A stretch of 53,111 nucleotides of DNA, taken from contig WTGO01000050.1 of NCBI GenBank assembly GCA_011523515.1, forward strand, positions 1 to 53,111, read 5' to 3'. Shown here piece by piece: positions 1 to 7,906 of this stretch. The stretch comes from Chloroflexota bacterium (lineage in GTDB: Bacteria; Chloroflexota; Anaerolineae; Aggregatilineales; Phototrophicaceae). Under the pieces are notes generated by a model, which had not been told where the DNA came from, did no database searches, and saw nothing but the letters and a program-made list of their open reading frames with translations. The translations under genes were made by a program, and so were the position numbers. How positions within the stretch are numbered: position 1 is the first letter of the stretch; each line of letters begins with the position of its first letter.

Positions 1-10
1 ATAAGAAAGT

Positions 11-178
11 GACCACAGAGATCACGGAGGAAAATCAGTTGGACCTTAACGGATAATACATTTTTTTGAACGAGACACGGCAACTGACGAAATACCGATT
101 ATCTTACTTACGAGGACACGCAGCGCCATTTCAGAGCTTATCTTTGTGCCCTTTGTGTCTTCGTGTCTTTGTGGCGAA
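11..178. repeat. CACAGAG/CTTTGTG inverted-pair repeat
   Basis: The gap downstream of the reductoisomerase-like gene has an element reading CCACAGAGATCACGGAGG at 13-30. At 143-176 there is a matching element in the opposite orientation, a run of CTTTGTG/CTTCGTG-type units. About 110 bases lie between them and show no gene. A similar inverted pair occurs at 29.69-29.78 kb, so this may be a small dispersed, MITE-like repeat. No transposase is visible. The boundaries are approximate. Confidence 0.4.
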
Positions 179-209
179 AAAACTGGCTGGTACGATTGCG
201 CGCGGCGCG

Positions 210-1190
210 CTATTGCAGGCGGTTGAGCGTGTCCTGCTCCAGCGCCCAAAGCCTTAGCTGCTCTTGCGCGCGCAGCAGGCGCGTCAGCCGCGGGTAGCCG
301 TTTTCGTATTCGCGCGACCACTCCACCGAGAAGTCGCCGCTGCGGATCTCTTGCAGGGAGGCTTCCATGAGGCCTTCCAGCTTGAGCTCCTTAAAGCGGT
401 GCAGGCGGCTGAAGATGCCGTATTGCCCGGTCAAGGACGAGAGGCGCATAGCATGAAGCAGGCCGCGCTCCGAGGCGCGCGAGAGGTAATCCTTGAATTC
501 GCCCGAGATGATCAGGTCCATCATCACAGCTTCCGGCGGATAGCCCATTTCCAGCAGCACATCGGCGGCGGTGGTCATGACATGGTGGAAGGCGGGCAGG
601 ATCGCCTGCTGCACGAAGAGGTCCAACTGCGATTCCTGCTGCATGGACATTTCGATGGCGCCGGCGCGCAAGCTGCCCATGGCTTTGGCTAGCGCCAGCA
701 GGGTCTCGAGCGCGGTGCCGGTGGGGTCCTGGCCCGCGCCGACAAAGCTGTAAAAGCCGCTGCCATCGAGGAAGCGCGAGCGCACGGCTGCGCCGATGGT
801 GCGCGGGGCGATCATGCCGACATCGACAAAGGGCGGCGGCTCCACGAAGCCGAAGGCGATATTGTAGCCGCTGGCGAAAACCAGCAAATGACCGCGCGCC
901 AGGTAAGGCGAAATCTTCTCCAGATAGACTTCCGGTACTACTTCATCCGGAATCAGCAAGATCAAGATGTGGCAGCGCGGAATCACCTTCTCGATGTCCT
1001 GCGGCTCAAAGCCGTCTTCGCGCGCATGCTCGCGCGTTTCATCGTGGGGCAAGCCGATGAGGGTGCGAATGCCGGTATCGCGCAGATTATTGGCGACCGG
1101 TCGTCCCAGGTTTCCAAAGCCGATGATGCCGACGGTTTTGCCGCTGAGAACGTTGAGATTGGCGTCTTCTTCACGATAGATCTTTGCCAT
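210..1190 (-). CDS. ketol-acid reductoisomerase-like NAD(P)-binding protein
   Basis: 326 aa, homologous along its length to ketol-acid reductoisomerase (KARI). The N-terminal Rossmann domain has GFGNLG at residues 24-29, followed by the family-like segments LLIPDEV and FASGYNIAFG; an all-helical C-terminal domain contains QLDLFVQQ. True KARI makes dihydroxy-acids for branched-chain amino acid synthesis using Mg. Here the usual HGFNIH is SGYNIA, APKGPGH is APRTIGA, and ETDLFGEQ is QLDLFVQQ, so the catalytic His and Lys and one acidic metal ligand appear replaced. No ilv or leu genes are nearby. Canonical KARI activity is therefore doubtful and the substrate is unknown. The ATG at 1190 was chosen over a longer reading because it has GGAG just upstream and clears the preceding gene by 5 bases. 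It is the last gene of the dnaB operon. Confidence 0.85.
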   Translation of the reverse strand: MAKIYREEDANLNVLSGKTVGIIGFGNLGRPVANNLRDTGIRTLIGLPHDETREHAREDGFEPQDIEKVIPRCHILILLIPDEVVPEVYLEKISPYLARGHLLVFASGYNIAFGFVEPPPFVDVGMIAPRTIGAAVRSRFLDGSGFYSFVGAGQDPTGTALETLLALAKAMGSLRAGAIEMSMQQESQLDLFVQQAILPAFHHVMTTAADVLLEMGYPPEAVMMDLIISGEFKDYLSRASERGLLHAMRLSSLTGQYGIFSRLHRFKELKLEGLMEASLQEIRSGDFSVEWSREYENGYPRLTRLLRAQEQLRLWALEQDTLNRLQ

Positions 1191-1195
1191 TGTCT

Positions 1196-2068
1196 TTACT
1201 CCGCGCTGTCCGCGGCCATCGACTTGCGCCATAACTCCAGATCATAGCCGTTGCGGAAGAAACCGAAGCGCTGATAGAGGCGCTGTGAAGGGCGGTTGCT
1301 GGCTTGCGTGTTAAGCGTCATCGATTCTACGCGCATGGTTTGCAACCCGTCAAGCAAATGGCGCAGCAGCAGCGAGCCGATGCCGCGGCGCTGCCAGGCC
1401 GGATCGACCGCCAGACGCGCCAGATGCCCGGCATCGTCGTTGCGCGTGCTGAATTGATAGCCCAGCACTTCTCCATCACGGACGGCTACCGTCGCGGCGG
1501 CCGCGATGCGCAGCGCTTGTTGAAAATCATTGGGGAACATGCGCCAGTGTGGCGAGAAGGCCAGGCGGTCAATTTCGCAGAGGCGAGCAATGTCGCCGAA
1601 CCCAGCCGGGCGAATCGAAGCGGCCACTGTCGGCGCTGTCGGTTGGCGACTGCCGATATGGCTCATGGTGATGATTTCGTCGCTTACGTGAAAGGCAAGC
1701 TGCCCCATGTATGTCGGCAGCCAGTTGGCGATCATCAGCATAGCGACCGAACGTATGCCGGCGTCGGGAAAGCGCGCTTGGGCGCCGCGCCATAATTCTC
1801 CGATTATTTGGCCCGGCATGCGGCCATCGCTGATGCCCAGCAGACGGATCCAGCTGCAGCCGGCGATCGGCTGCGACAAGCCGATGTAGCCGGCCAACTC
1901 CGCGCCGTGCCAGGCCAGGAAGACCAGACCTCGCTCGTTGTCCAGCCATTGGCCGGTGCTGTGCCAATCCAGGTGCTTATGCGTCCAGTGACTGGAAAAG
2001 CTGAGGTCAAGCAGGGCGCGCCGATGCTGTCGTTCGTAGGGCGCGATGTGCAGACGCGTGCCGAGCAT
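1196..2068 (-). CDS. GNAT-family N-acetyltransferase, two GNAT-like halves
   Basis: 290 aa. The C-terminal half is a clear GNAT domain: the acetyl-CoA-binding motif is WQRRGIGSLLL and the following strand/helix reads LNTQASNRPSQRLYQRFGF. The N-terminal half looks like a second, degenerate GNAT fold, as in other double-GNAT acetyltransferases. The acceptor substrate cannot be read from the sequence. The ATG at 2068 overlaps the TGA of the upstream helicase-loader gene by one base (TGATG), which implies translational coupling. A longer reading would run into that gene. Its position between replication genes and a KARI homologue gives little functional information. Confidence 0.85.
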   Translation of the reverse strand: MLGTRLHIAPYERQHRRALLDLSFSSHWTHKHLDWHSTGQWLDNERGLVFLAWHGAELAGYIGLSQPIAGCSWIRLLGISDGRMPGQIIGELWRGAQARFPDAGIRSVAMLMIANWLPTYMGQLAFHVSDEIITMSHIGSRQPTAPTVAASIRPAGFGDIARLCEIDRLAFSPHWRMFPNDFQQALRIAAAATVAVRDGEVLGYQFSTRNDDAGHLARLAVDPAWQRRGIGSLLLRHLLDGLQTMRVESMTLNTQASNRPSQRLYQRFGFFRNGYDLELWRKSMAADSAE

Positions 2069-3501
2069 CAGGCTTGACTGTTCATCCGGTCGATATAGCT
2101 GCGCACTCGCTCCAGCGCGTGGACCTCGCAAATTCGCTGATCCAGCAGCCGGGTTGCCAGCCGTGGCGATACTGCTTCCAGGCGCTCGATGGTGTCGGAA
2201 ACGGTGACGACTGTCGGCAGCTTGGCCAGGTAGCGCGAATCCATGATTTGGAAGAGCTTTTCTTTGGCCCAGGGCGTGGCGCTGGCCAGGCTCAAGTCGT
2301 CCAGTATCAGATAAGGCGCATTCTGGATTTCGTGGAAACGTTTATCGAAGCGGGAATTGGATTGGGGGTCGAAGGCGACGCGCAGGAAGTCCAGCAAGTC
2401 GGTGATGGTGTAGAAGAAAATATCCTTGCCATTCTCATGCAGCTGATTGGCGATTGAGGCTGCTAGATGCGTCTTGCCGCTGCCGAAGTCGCCAAGAATG
2501 CAGAGCCAATTTTCGGGCGCCTGGGCCCAGCGCGCCGCGGCGGCTTTCACGCGCCCCAAGCTGGCCGATTCGTCGCGAAAATAGCTGTCGGTGGAAAAGG
2601 TGGCGAAGGTCATGTGGCGGTAGAGTTGCAAATTGCTGAATCCAGCATCCAGCGCGCGCGCGCGCGTCGTGCGCCGATAATCGGGCGCGTTGATTCTGAC
2701 CAGCCTGACGATGCGCGGATCCATCATGCGGCTGCTCAGCCAGGGATCCAACTCGTCGAAGGGCGTATTGGTGGTAATGACTGTTGCCAAGCGGTTGACA
2801 TGGCGGTAATTCAGCAGTTGAAACAGCTTCTCTTTGGCCCAGGGGCTGGGGTTCTCCACGCCCAGGTCGTCAATCACCAGCAGCGAGACATTGCGGACGC
2901 GTTCAAAGTAGTCGTCATAGCCGCTGTCGCTATCCGAGCGGATGCTGACGCGCAAGAAGTCGAGCAGGTCCGGCGCGGTGACGAAGATGACCTGATGGCC
3001 GAATTGCTCCAGCCGTTCATTGGCGATGGCCACGGCCAGGTGTGTTTTGCCACAGCCGAATTGTCCTTCAAAGACGATCCAGCCATTGGGCTGACGCGCG
3101 TATTGCCGCGCCGACTGTTTGGCGTCGGACAAGGAGGCGCTGACATTTTGCGTATAGCTGCCGCCGGTCATATCGGTGTGGAAGCCGGCGAAGGTCTTGT
3201 CGCGGTAGGCGCTCAGCTGTCCGTAGCGGCGCAGGCGCTCCTGCAAGAAGTCGTCGCGCTGCACGGGATTGTTGGGGCAGCGCTGAAACTTGCCGAAGCG
3301 CGGGTCGTCCAGCGGCACATCGAAGGCGTAAACGCCCTTGCCGCCACAAATCGGGCAGGGGCGGTCGCTGTCTTGCGGGTCGCGGCAGATGATATCGCTC
3401 GGTATCGCGTCAGCCGGATCCGGCTCAGGATTTGATGAAGTCTTTCCGTTTTCCGGCAGTGTACCGTCGGGGCCCTCGAGGAAGTCTCCCACTGGTTTCA
3501 C
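2068..3501 (-). CDS. DnaC/DnaI-like helicase loader with tandem AAA+ domains
   Basis: 477 aa. A Cys-rich, probably zinc-binding segment (CPICGGKG, C49, C52 and C75) precedes two complete AAA+ ATPase domains of the DnaC/DnaI/IstB type. Domain 1 has Walker A GQFGCGKT at 146-153 and Walker B LLVIDDLG at 207-214. Domain 2 has Walker A GDFGSGKT at 337-344 and LILDDLS at 398-404. Both keep an Arg-finger-like segment (SRMMDPRI; ATRLLDQRI) and share WAKEKLFQ, so they look like an internal duplication. DnaI/DnaC proteins load the DnaB helicase and normally have one ATPase domain. The gene follows dnaB and a dnaD-like gene in one operon, which supports a loader role. The GTG at 3501 gives a 77-base overlap with the upstream gene. 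The start is uncertain and could lie further in. Confidence 0.9.
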   Translation of the reverse strand: MKPVGDFLEGPDGTLPENGKTSSNPEPDPADAIPSDIICRDPQDSDRPCPICGGKGVYAFDVPLDDPRFGKFQRCPNNPVQRDDFLQERLRRYGQLSAYRDKTFAGFHTDMTGGSYTQNVSASLSDAKQSARQYARQPNGWIVFEGQFGCGKTHLAVAIANERLEQFGHQVIFVTAPDLLDFLRVSIRSDSDSGYDDYFERVRNVSLLVIDDLGVENPSPWAKEKLFQLLNYRHVNRLATVITTNTPFDELDPWLSSRMMDPRIVRLVRINAPDYRRTTRARALDAGFSNLQLYRHMTFATFSTDSYFRDESASLGRVKAAAARWAQAPENWLCILGDFGSGKTHLAASIANQLHENGKDIFFYTITDLLDFLRVAFDPQSNSRFDKRFHEIQNAPYLILDDLSLASATPWAKEKLFQIMDSRYLAKLPTVVTVSDTIERLEAVSPRLATRLLDQRICEVHALERVRSYIDRMNSQA

Positions 3502-4141
3502 GGCTGCGTCCTTCCTGCTGCCATGCGTCTAGAACTTTGCTGATATAACGCCAGCTGCGCGCATTGCGTTCAACGGCGCAGCGTATGGCGTCTTCTATCC
3601 AGTCGCGCGGATAGGACGCCTGGGCTTCTTTAATCGCCTCGGCCAGCATTGGCGTCAGCACACCTATATTCTCTTCGTAAATGGCGAAGAGCGTGGGGCG
3701 GGGGGGCAGCACTTCAATCTCGTCTGCGGCGGCCGGGCGCCATTGGCCGCTCTGCGCCTGGCGCTGCAGCGCTCTCCCGCGTTCGTCATTGATGAAATAG
3801 AGTCGCCGGGTCTCATCGCCCGTTGCGACATGCGCCGCCAGCAAGGTACCGCGCTCGAGGGCGCGTTCCAGCGCCGCATCCAGTATCTGCCTCGCGTCAC
3901 GCTCCCTGTCCACCGCCGCCAAGCCGCGCATCAGGGCGGCATCCGCCAGCAGTTCGTCGTAGCGCAGGAAGCGATAGTCGCCTTCCTTTTGGCGCAGCAT
4001 CGACAAGGCGACCAGCGTCAGCTTCAGCTCCGCCAGATCGTCAATCGCCGGCAGCAGACGGCTGAAGACCTGGGCCGGCAGCTTGACGTCTTCCTCGCCC
4101 GTCAACAAGCCGGAGAGGTGATCGGCTTCCATCGGCTTCAC
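3425..4141 (-). CDS. DnaD-like primosome protein
   Basis: 238 aa. Residues of about 150-210 match the C-terminal DnaD/DnaB2 domain: an acidic helix IYEENIGVLTPMLAE, then WIEDAIRCAVE, ending with YISKVLDAW, the family's YxxxIxxW-type signature. The N-terminal part is probably the winged-helix half. In Firmicutes, DnaD proteins bridge the origin-bound initiator and the helicase loader. The start is GTG at 4141, overlapping the dnaB stop as GTGA; an ATG at 4132 is the alternative. A basic C-terminal tail (RGPRRYTAGKRKDFIKS) may bind DNA. Its place between dnaB and the AAA+ loader supports a helicase-loading role. Confidence 0.8.
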   Translation of the reverse strand: MKPMEADHLSGLLTGEEDVKLPAQVFSRLLPAIDDLAELKLTLVALSMLRQKEGDYRFLRYDELLADAALMRGLAAVDRERDARQILDAALERALERGTLLAAHVATGDETRRLYFINDERGRALQRQAQSGQWRPAAADEIEVLPPRPTLFAIYEENIGVLTPMLAEAIKEAQASYPRDWIEDAIRCAVERNARSWRYISKVLDAWQQEGRSRETSGRLPRGPRRYTAGKRKDFIKS

Positions 4142-5502
4142 TCCAAATTACTCAAGTCAACGCGCTGCAAATTGACATCCATGAACCTCGTGATCGCCCC
4201 GTCGAAAAACAGTTCGACCTTGCCAGGGGGGCCGTGGCGGTGCTTGGCCAGATTCACTTCGGCTAGATTGGGAAACTCGGTCGCGTCGGGATTGTAGTAC
4301 TCGTCGCGGTAGAGGAACATGACCGCGTCGGCGTCTTGTTCGATGCTGCCGCTTTCGCGCAAATCTGAAAGCTGCGGGCGCTTGTCCTGCCGCTGCTCGA
4401 CGGCGCGCGAGAGCTGCGCGGTCGAAAGCACGCAGACGTTCAGCTCGCGCGCCAGTTCCTTGAGGGCGCGGCTGATATAGCTGATTTCCTGCACGCGGTT
4501 GTTCTCGTAGGCTTTGCCGGCGGACATCAACTGCATATAGTCGACCATGACCATATCCAGCCCGTATTCGTGCTGCAGCCGGCGGCATTTGGTGCGCATC
4601 TCGATGGGTGTGATGGAAGGCGTGTCGTCGATGAAAAGCGGCAGGTTGGAGATGCGCCCAATGGCTTCGGTGAGCCGCGTTTGTTCGCGCGGGTTGATAT
4701 TGGCCGTGCGCAGCTGGCCGATTTTGATGCCGGTTTCCATGGACAGCAGGCGCTGCACCATCTGTTCCACGCCCATTTCCATGGTGAAGATCGCTACGCG
4801 CGCCCCGCGCCGCGCCGCCTGCATGGCGACCGTCAGGATCCAGCTGGTCTTGCCCATGCCCGGGCGCCCGGCGAATACCACCAGGTCCGACTTCTGGAAG
4901 CCGCCCAGCAGGCCGTCCAGCCCTTTGAAGCCGGTGGGTATGCCGACGGTGCCATCGCCCAGCTCGAGCAGCTTTTCGATCTCGTCATAGTAGTCGCTGA
5001 CCGCTTCCCAAATCGGCACAAACTCGCGCTTGATCTGGCTGTTGCTGACGTTGAAAAGCGCCTGCTCCGCCTCGCTGATGACCTTGTCGATCGGCAGCTC
5101 TTCATCCAGCGCCGTCTGCCGGATCGTGTCGGCTGCAACCAGCATCTTGCGCCGCGTGGAAGTGCGCGAGACCATCTCGCCGTAGACCTCGGCGTGTACG
5201 GCTGAGGGCGTCTTGTTGACCAGGCTAGTCAGATAGGCTTGCCCGCCGATCTCGTCCAGAACGCTCATGGCTTGCAGCTCGCGCGTGAGCGTCACGTAGT
5301 CGATGGCGTCGTTGCGCTCCTGCAAGCGGCTGAAGGCATTCCAAATGTATTCGTGCCGCTTGAGAAAGAAGTCTTCGCCGCTGAGGAAGGCGGCGATGGA
5401 CAGATAGGCTTTCGGTTCCAGCAGGACCGCCCCCAGCAGCGCCTCTTCCGCTTCCAGGCTCATGGGTAATTGCATCTGCGATGGCGCTGCTTGGTAGTCC
5501 AT
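4138..5502 (-). CDS. dnaB: replicative DNA helicase DnaB
   Basis: 454 aa, normal length. The N-terminal DnaB domain (about 12-115) begins with the typical SLEAEEALLGAVL. A linker leads to the RecA-like motor with Walker A GRPGMGKT at 212-219, the segment FTMEMG, Walker B MVMVDYMQL, and the C-terminal LSDLRESGSIEQDAD signature with RHGPPG. It is the hexameric helicase that unwinds the replication fork and recruits primase. The start is ATG at 5502 with only a weak ribosome site. It is followed without a gap by the dnaD-like gene (4-base overlap) and then the loader. It lies 100 bases downstream of the DUF151 nuclease gene and is probably co-transcribed with it from the promoter near 6.2 kb. 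No intein is present. Confidence 0.98.
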   Translation of the reverse strand: MDYQAAPSQMQLPMSLEAEEALLGAVLLEPKAYLSIAAFLSGEDFFLKRHEYIWNAFSRLQERNDAIDYVTLTRELQAMSVLDEIGGQAYLTSLVNKTPSAVHAEVYGEMVSRTSTRRKMLVAADTIRQTALDEELPIDKVISEAEQALFNVSNSQIKREFVPIWEAVSDYYDEIEKLLELGDGTVGIPTGFKGLDGLLGGFQKSDLVVFAGRPGMGKTSWILTVAMQAARRGARVAIFTMEMGVEQMVQRLLSMETGIKIGQLRTANINPREQTRLTEAIGRISNLPLFIDDTPSITPIEMRTKCRRLQHEYGLDMVMVDYMQLMSAGKAYENNRVQEISYISRALKELARELNVCVLSTAQLSRAVEQRQDKRPQLSDLRESGSIEQDADAVMFLYRDEYYNPDATEFPNLAEVNLAKHRHGPPGKVELFFDGAITRFMDVNLQRVDLSNLE

Positions 5503-5602
5503 TGAGGGGCTTTCAAGAGGCTAAGCAATCACCGAACAACCGGCGTTGGCCGGCATGAACTTGATGCGAATATTAACCTGTTTCGCCCCTGAGGGCCAAA
5601 CA

Positions 5603-6148
5603 TCATTCTTCGTCTTCGAGGTCTTCCAGGTTGAGCGTGTCCACGAAATCGGCGAAGGCGCTAAGCTTGCTTTCATCGACGCGCTCGCCGCCTTCTCCGC
5701 GCTCGTGCATGTCATCCGGCAAGCCCAGGATCTCCGGCTCGACATTGCGGTCCGGCCGGATGCCGGCGTGGTCCATAATCGCTTTTTCGACATAAATGGG
5801 CGCGCGCAGGCGCACGGCCAGGGCAATGGCATCACTGGGGCGGGCGTCAACTTCAATCGTCTCGCCTTTGACTTCGATGATGATCAGCGCGTAGAAGACA
5901 TCTTTATTGAGATTGTTGATCAAGATATAACGCACTTCGCCGCCCATGCGCTGAATGGTGGACTTGAGCAAGTCGTGGGTCAGCGGGCGTTCGCGGTCGA
6001 CTTCCTGCAATTCCAGCGTGATCGCTTCCGATTCAAACTGGCCGATCCAGATGGGCAAATAGAGTTCTTCATGGATATCGCGCAAAACCACGAGACGATG
6101 CTGGGACATCAAACTTACTTGAACACGATCCACGATCATTTCAATCAT
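5603..6148 (-). CDS. bifunctional nuclease family protein (DUF151)
   Basis: 181 aa. It carries the DUF151 signature DARPSDAIALAVRLRAPIYV, with the upstream YLPIWIGQFESEAI segment typical of the family. Family members have been described as DNases/RNases, but the cellular role is unsettled. The C-terminus is acidic (LEDLEDEE) and lacks the UvrB/UvrC motif seen in some members. The ATG at 6148 was chosen because GAGAGGTGG sits about 8 bases upstream and the conserved MIEMIVDRV begins there. It is the first gene of the primosome operon, about 30 bases behind a sigma70-like promoter. Confidence 0.92.
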   Translation of the reverse strand: MIEMIVDRVQVSLMSQHRLVVLRDIHEELYLPIWIGQFESEAITLELQEVDRERPLTHDLLKSTIQRMGGEVRYILINNLNKDVFYALIIIEVKGETIEVDARPSDAIALAVRLRAPIYVEKAIMDHAGIRPDRNVEPEILGLPDDMHERGEGGERVDESKLSAFADFVDTLNLEDLEDEE

Positions 6149-6184
6149 TGGATGCCCACCTCTCTCACGGTTTGTCTGGTTGCC

Positions 6185-6212
6185 ATTATACACGCTAATC
6201 TCGCCACTTCAA
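6185..6212 (-). promoter_or_regulatory. sigma70-type promoter of the nuclease–dnaB operon
   Basis: Read on the minus strand, TTGAAG (6207-6212) lies 16 bases upstream of a perfect TATAAT (6185-6190). Transcription would start near 6178, about 30 bases before the nuclease ATG at 6148. No other good promoter is seen within the downstream six-gene run. Confidence 0.7.
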
Positions 6213-6260
6213 ACTAAGCCGTCGCTTTCGGCTAGTCTACAATTTGCGGGACGGATTGGT

Positions 6261-6275
6261 TACACTGAGGCGATG
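6261..6275 (+). promoter_or_regulatory. possible -10 box giving a leaderless transcript
   Basis: TACACT at 6261-6266 ends exactly 6 bases before the lipoprotein ATG at 6273, so transcription would start at or next to the start codon. The copper gene at 14245 has the same spacing with TACAAT. Only GAGG, 2 bases from the ATG, could serve as a ribosome site. No clear -35 box is seen. Confidence 0.4.
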
Positions 6276-6968
6276 CATTCGCTTAGGCAAGCCCTGAGAG
6301 TCATTTCTGTTTGCTGTCTGCTATTGCTCACCGCGGCCTGCAGCGCCATAGAACAGCGTTTCACGCCGGGGCGATCGCCTTCGCTGGGATACCGTTATCT
6401 TGAGCTGCTGCTCGAAGATGACTTCGCCGACGGCGGCGACTGGCGCAGCTATGAGGCGGACAATCTCTTCCTGGGCCTGGAAGGCGGCGCATTCAAGATC
6501 GATATTGTCGGGCGCAAGTACGTTTGGACGCAGGGCGAGGCGCAATACGCCGATGTCGTCATGGAAGCCGACTTGCGCCAAACATCCGATTATGACCACA
6601 ATGCTTTCGGTTTGGCTTGCCGTCTGGACGCGGCCAATCGCGGACGCGGCTACTACTTTCTTATCAGCGGCGACGGCTACGCCAGCATCCGCTGGAGCGA
6701 CGGGCGCTCGCTGCAGCCAATCGCAGAGGCCAAACCGTCGCCGCATATCAAGCGAGGCAAGGCGCGCAACCGTGTTCGGGCCGTTTGTATCGGCGATTAT
6801 CTGGCGCTCTGGGTGAATAACGAATTTGTGGTCGAGGCGCGCAATGGGCGCGCGACCGCGGGCGCTGTCGGCATGGCGGGCGTGATGAATTACGTTGGAA
6901 AGCGCCTGACCGTCACAATTGATGACCTGAAATTGTGGCGAGCGGCGCTCGACGATCGCGCGCGCTGA
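6273..6968 (+). CDS. lipoprotein with a concanavalin-like (DUF1080-type) domain
   Basis: 231 aa. An N-terminal hydrophobic segment ends in a lipobox (LLLLTAACSA), so the mature protein should be anchored outside the membrane by its Cys. The remaining ~190 residues, from LLEDDFADGGDW to VTIDDLKLW, have the beta-sandwich pattern of LamG/DUF1080-type carbohydrate-binding or 3-keto-glycoside hydrolase domains. Typical elements are FGLACRLD, YYFLISGDGYASI and AVGMAGVMN. No catalytic residue can be assigned, so a binding role is as likely as an enzymatic one. The ATG at 6273 was taken because the signal peptide starts there. It is divergent from the nuclease–dnaB operon. Confidence 0.8.
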   Translation: MHSLRQALRVISVCCLLLLTAACSAIEQRFTPGRSPSLGYRYLELLLEDDFADGGDWRSYEADNLFLGLEGGAFKIDIVGRKYVWTQGEAQYADVVMEADLRQTSDYDHNAFGLACRLDAANRGRGYYFLISGDGYASIRWSDGRSLQPIAEAKPSPHIKRGKARNRVRAVCIGDYLALWVNNEFVVEARNGRATAGAVGMAGVMNYVGKRLTVTIDDLKLWRAALDDRAR

Positions 6969-7059
6969 GCCCGTCGTCGCCGTCTGACACAAGCGACCTT
7001 TTGCGCGGCTGCGCGTATATTGTGATTGAGAGCGGCCTGCGCCAATACAGGATGAAATC

Positions 7060-7899
7060 ATGGGACTGGAAGACACCATCGCTGAAGCCATCGTCATGGG
7101 AATGGACGAATTGGCCGGCAATCCGCAGAAGGCGGTTGAGGCCGCCTTGGATTGCGAGTCGGCGGCGCAGTGGGTCAAACAGGAGACGACCAAACTGGCG
7201 ATCATCGGCGGGGCGGAAATGGTCGTGCCCGGCTTGCACGCCTTCACCATCCCGACCGGCGTCAGCTACCTGCTGCATAAGATGGGTTATATCAGCTGGG
7301 GCATCGGCGCGCTCAAGGGCGCTTATGTCGTCGAGACCGAGGCTTATTCCGATCTGCGCAATATCCTGGCCACCTGGGCCAACGAGGGCGACTTCAACGC
7401 CAGCTTGCTGGAGCATCTTGCGATTTCGCTTGAGGCGCTGCGCTGGGCGCTGAGCGAGGAAGGGCAGGCGGCCATGCCCGCGCTGCTGGCGTCGGCCGAT
7501 GATAATACGACCGTGCGCACGTACCACATCTTGCAGAAGCTGGCGGAAAACCTGGTCGCCGGTGACGAGCGCGGCTTGGCGGTGTTGCAAGCCATGGCGG
7601 GGCAGGAAGACGCGGCCGATTTGCTCGCCAGCGCAGAAAGCAATGTCCGGCGCCTTAATACCGAAGTCATGTTAACGCGACCGTTGGGGCGGAAAATCAG
7701 CCGCCGACTGGCCAGCCGCTTGGCATCGCGAATCGGTACGCGCATACCGGCGCGCATGATCGTCGGCTTCTTGCCGGTCGCCGGCGCGGTCGTCAATGCT
7801 CTGCTCAATGTGCAGACCATCCGCAGCATGGCCGAGTCGGCCGAGAAATATTATGACCGCCGCCTTCGCCGCGAACATCTGGAGTTGGCCGCCCGCTAA
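7060..7899 (+). CDS. EcsC-like protein of unknown function
   Basis: 279 aa. It starts at ATG 7060 with AGGA 7 bases upstream. Two hydrophobic, glycine-rich stretches are visible (about residues 49-88 and 225-250), the second reading GFLPVAGAVVNALLN followed by a basic, Tyr-rich tail. This order of a small hydrophobic hairpin and a late 'PVxGAxxN' segment resembles the EcsC family, whose biochemical role is unclear. The family assignment is tentative. It stands alone between a plus-strand lipoprotein gene and the convergent TIR gene, whose stop is 8 bases away. Confidence 0.7.
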   Translation: MGLEDTIAEAIVMGMDELAGNPQKAVEAALDCESAAQWVKQETTKLAIIGGAEMVVPGLHAFTIPTGVSYLLHKMGYISWGIGALKGAYVVETEAYSDLRNILATWANEGDFNASLLEHLAISLEALRWALSEEGQAAMPALLASADDNTTVRTYHILQKLAENLVAGDERGLAVLQAMAGQEDAADLLASAESNVRRLNTEVMLTRPLGRKISRRLASRLASRIGTRIPARMIVGFLPVAGAVVNALLNVQTIRSMAESAEKYYDRRLRREHLELAAR

Positions 7900-7906
7900 A
7901 CGCCCG

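Noticed and set aside
198..210. GC palindrome GCGCGC-G-GCGCGC at the end of the reductoisomerase-like gene as a terminator
   Set aside because: It overlaps the stop codon, has a one-base loop and no U-run; it is probably a composition effect.
2467..3435. Long open frame opposite the tandem AAA+ gene
   Set aside because: The opposite strand encodes clear Walker motifs twice. The antisense frame has no recognisable domain and is a by-product of GC-rich codon use.
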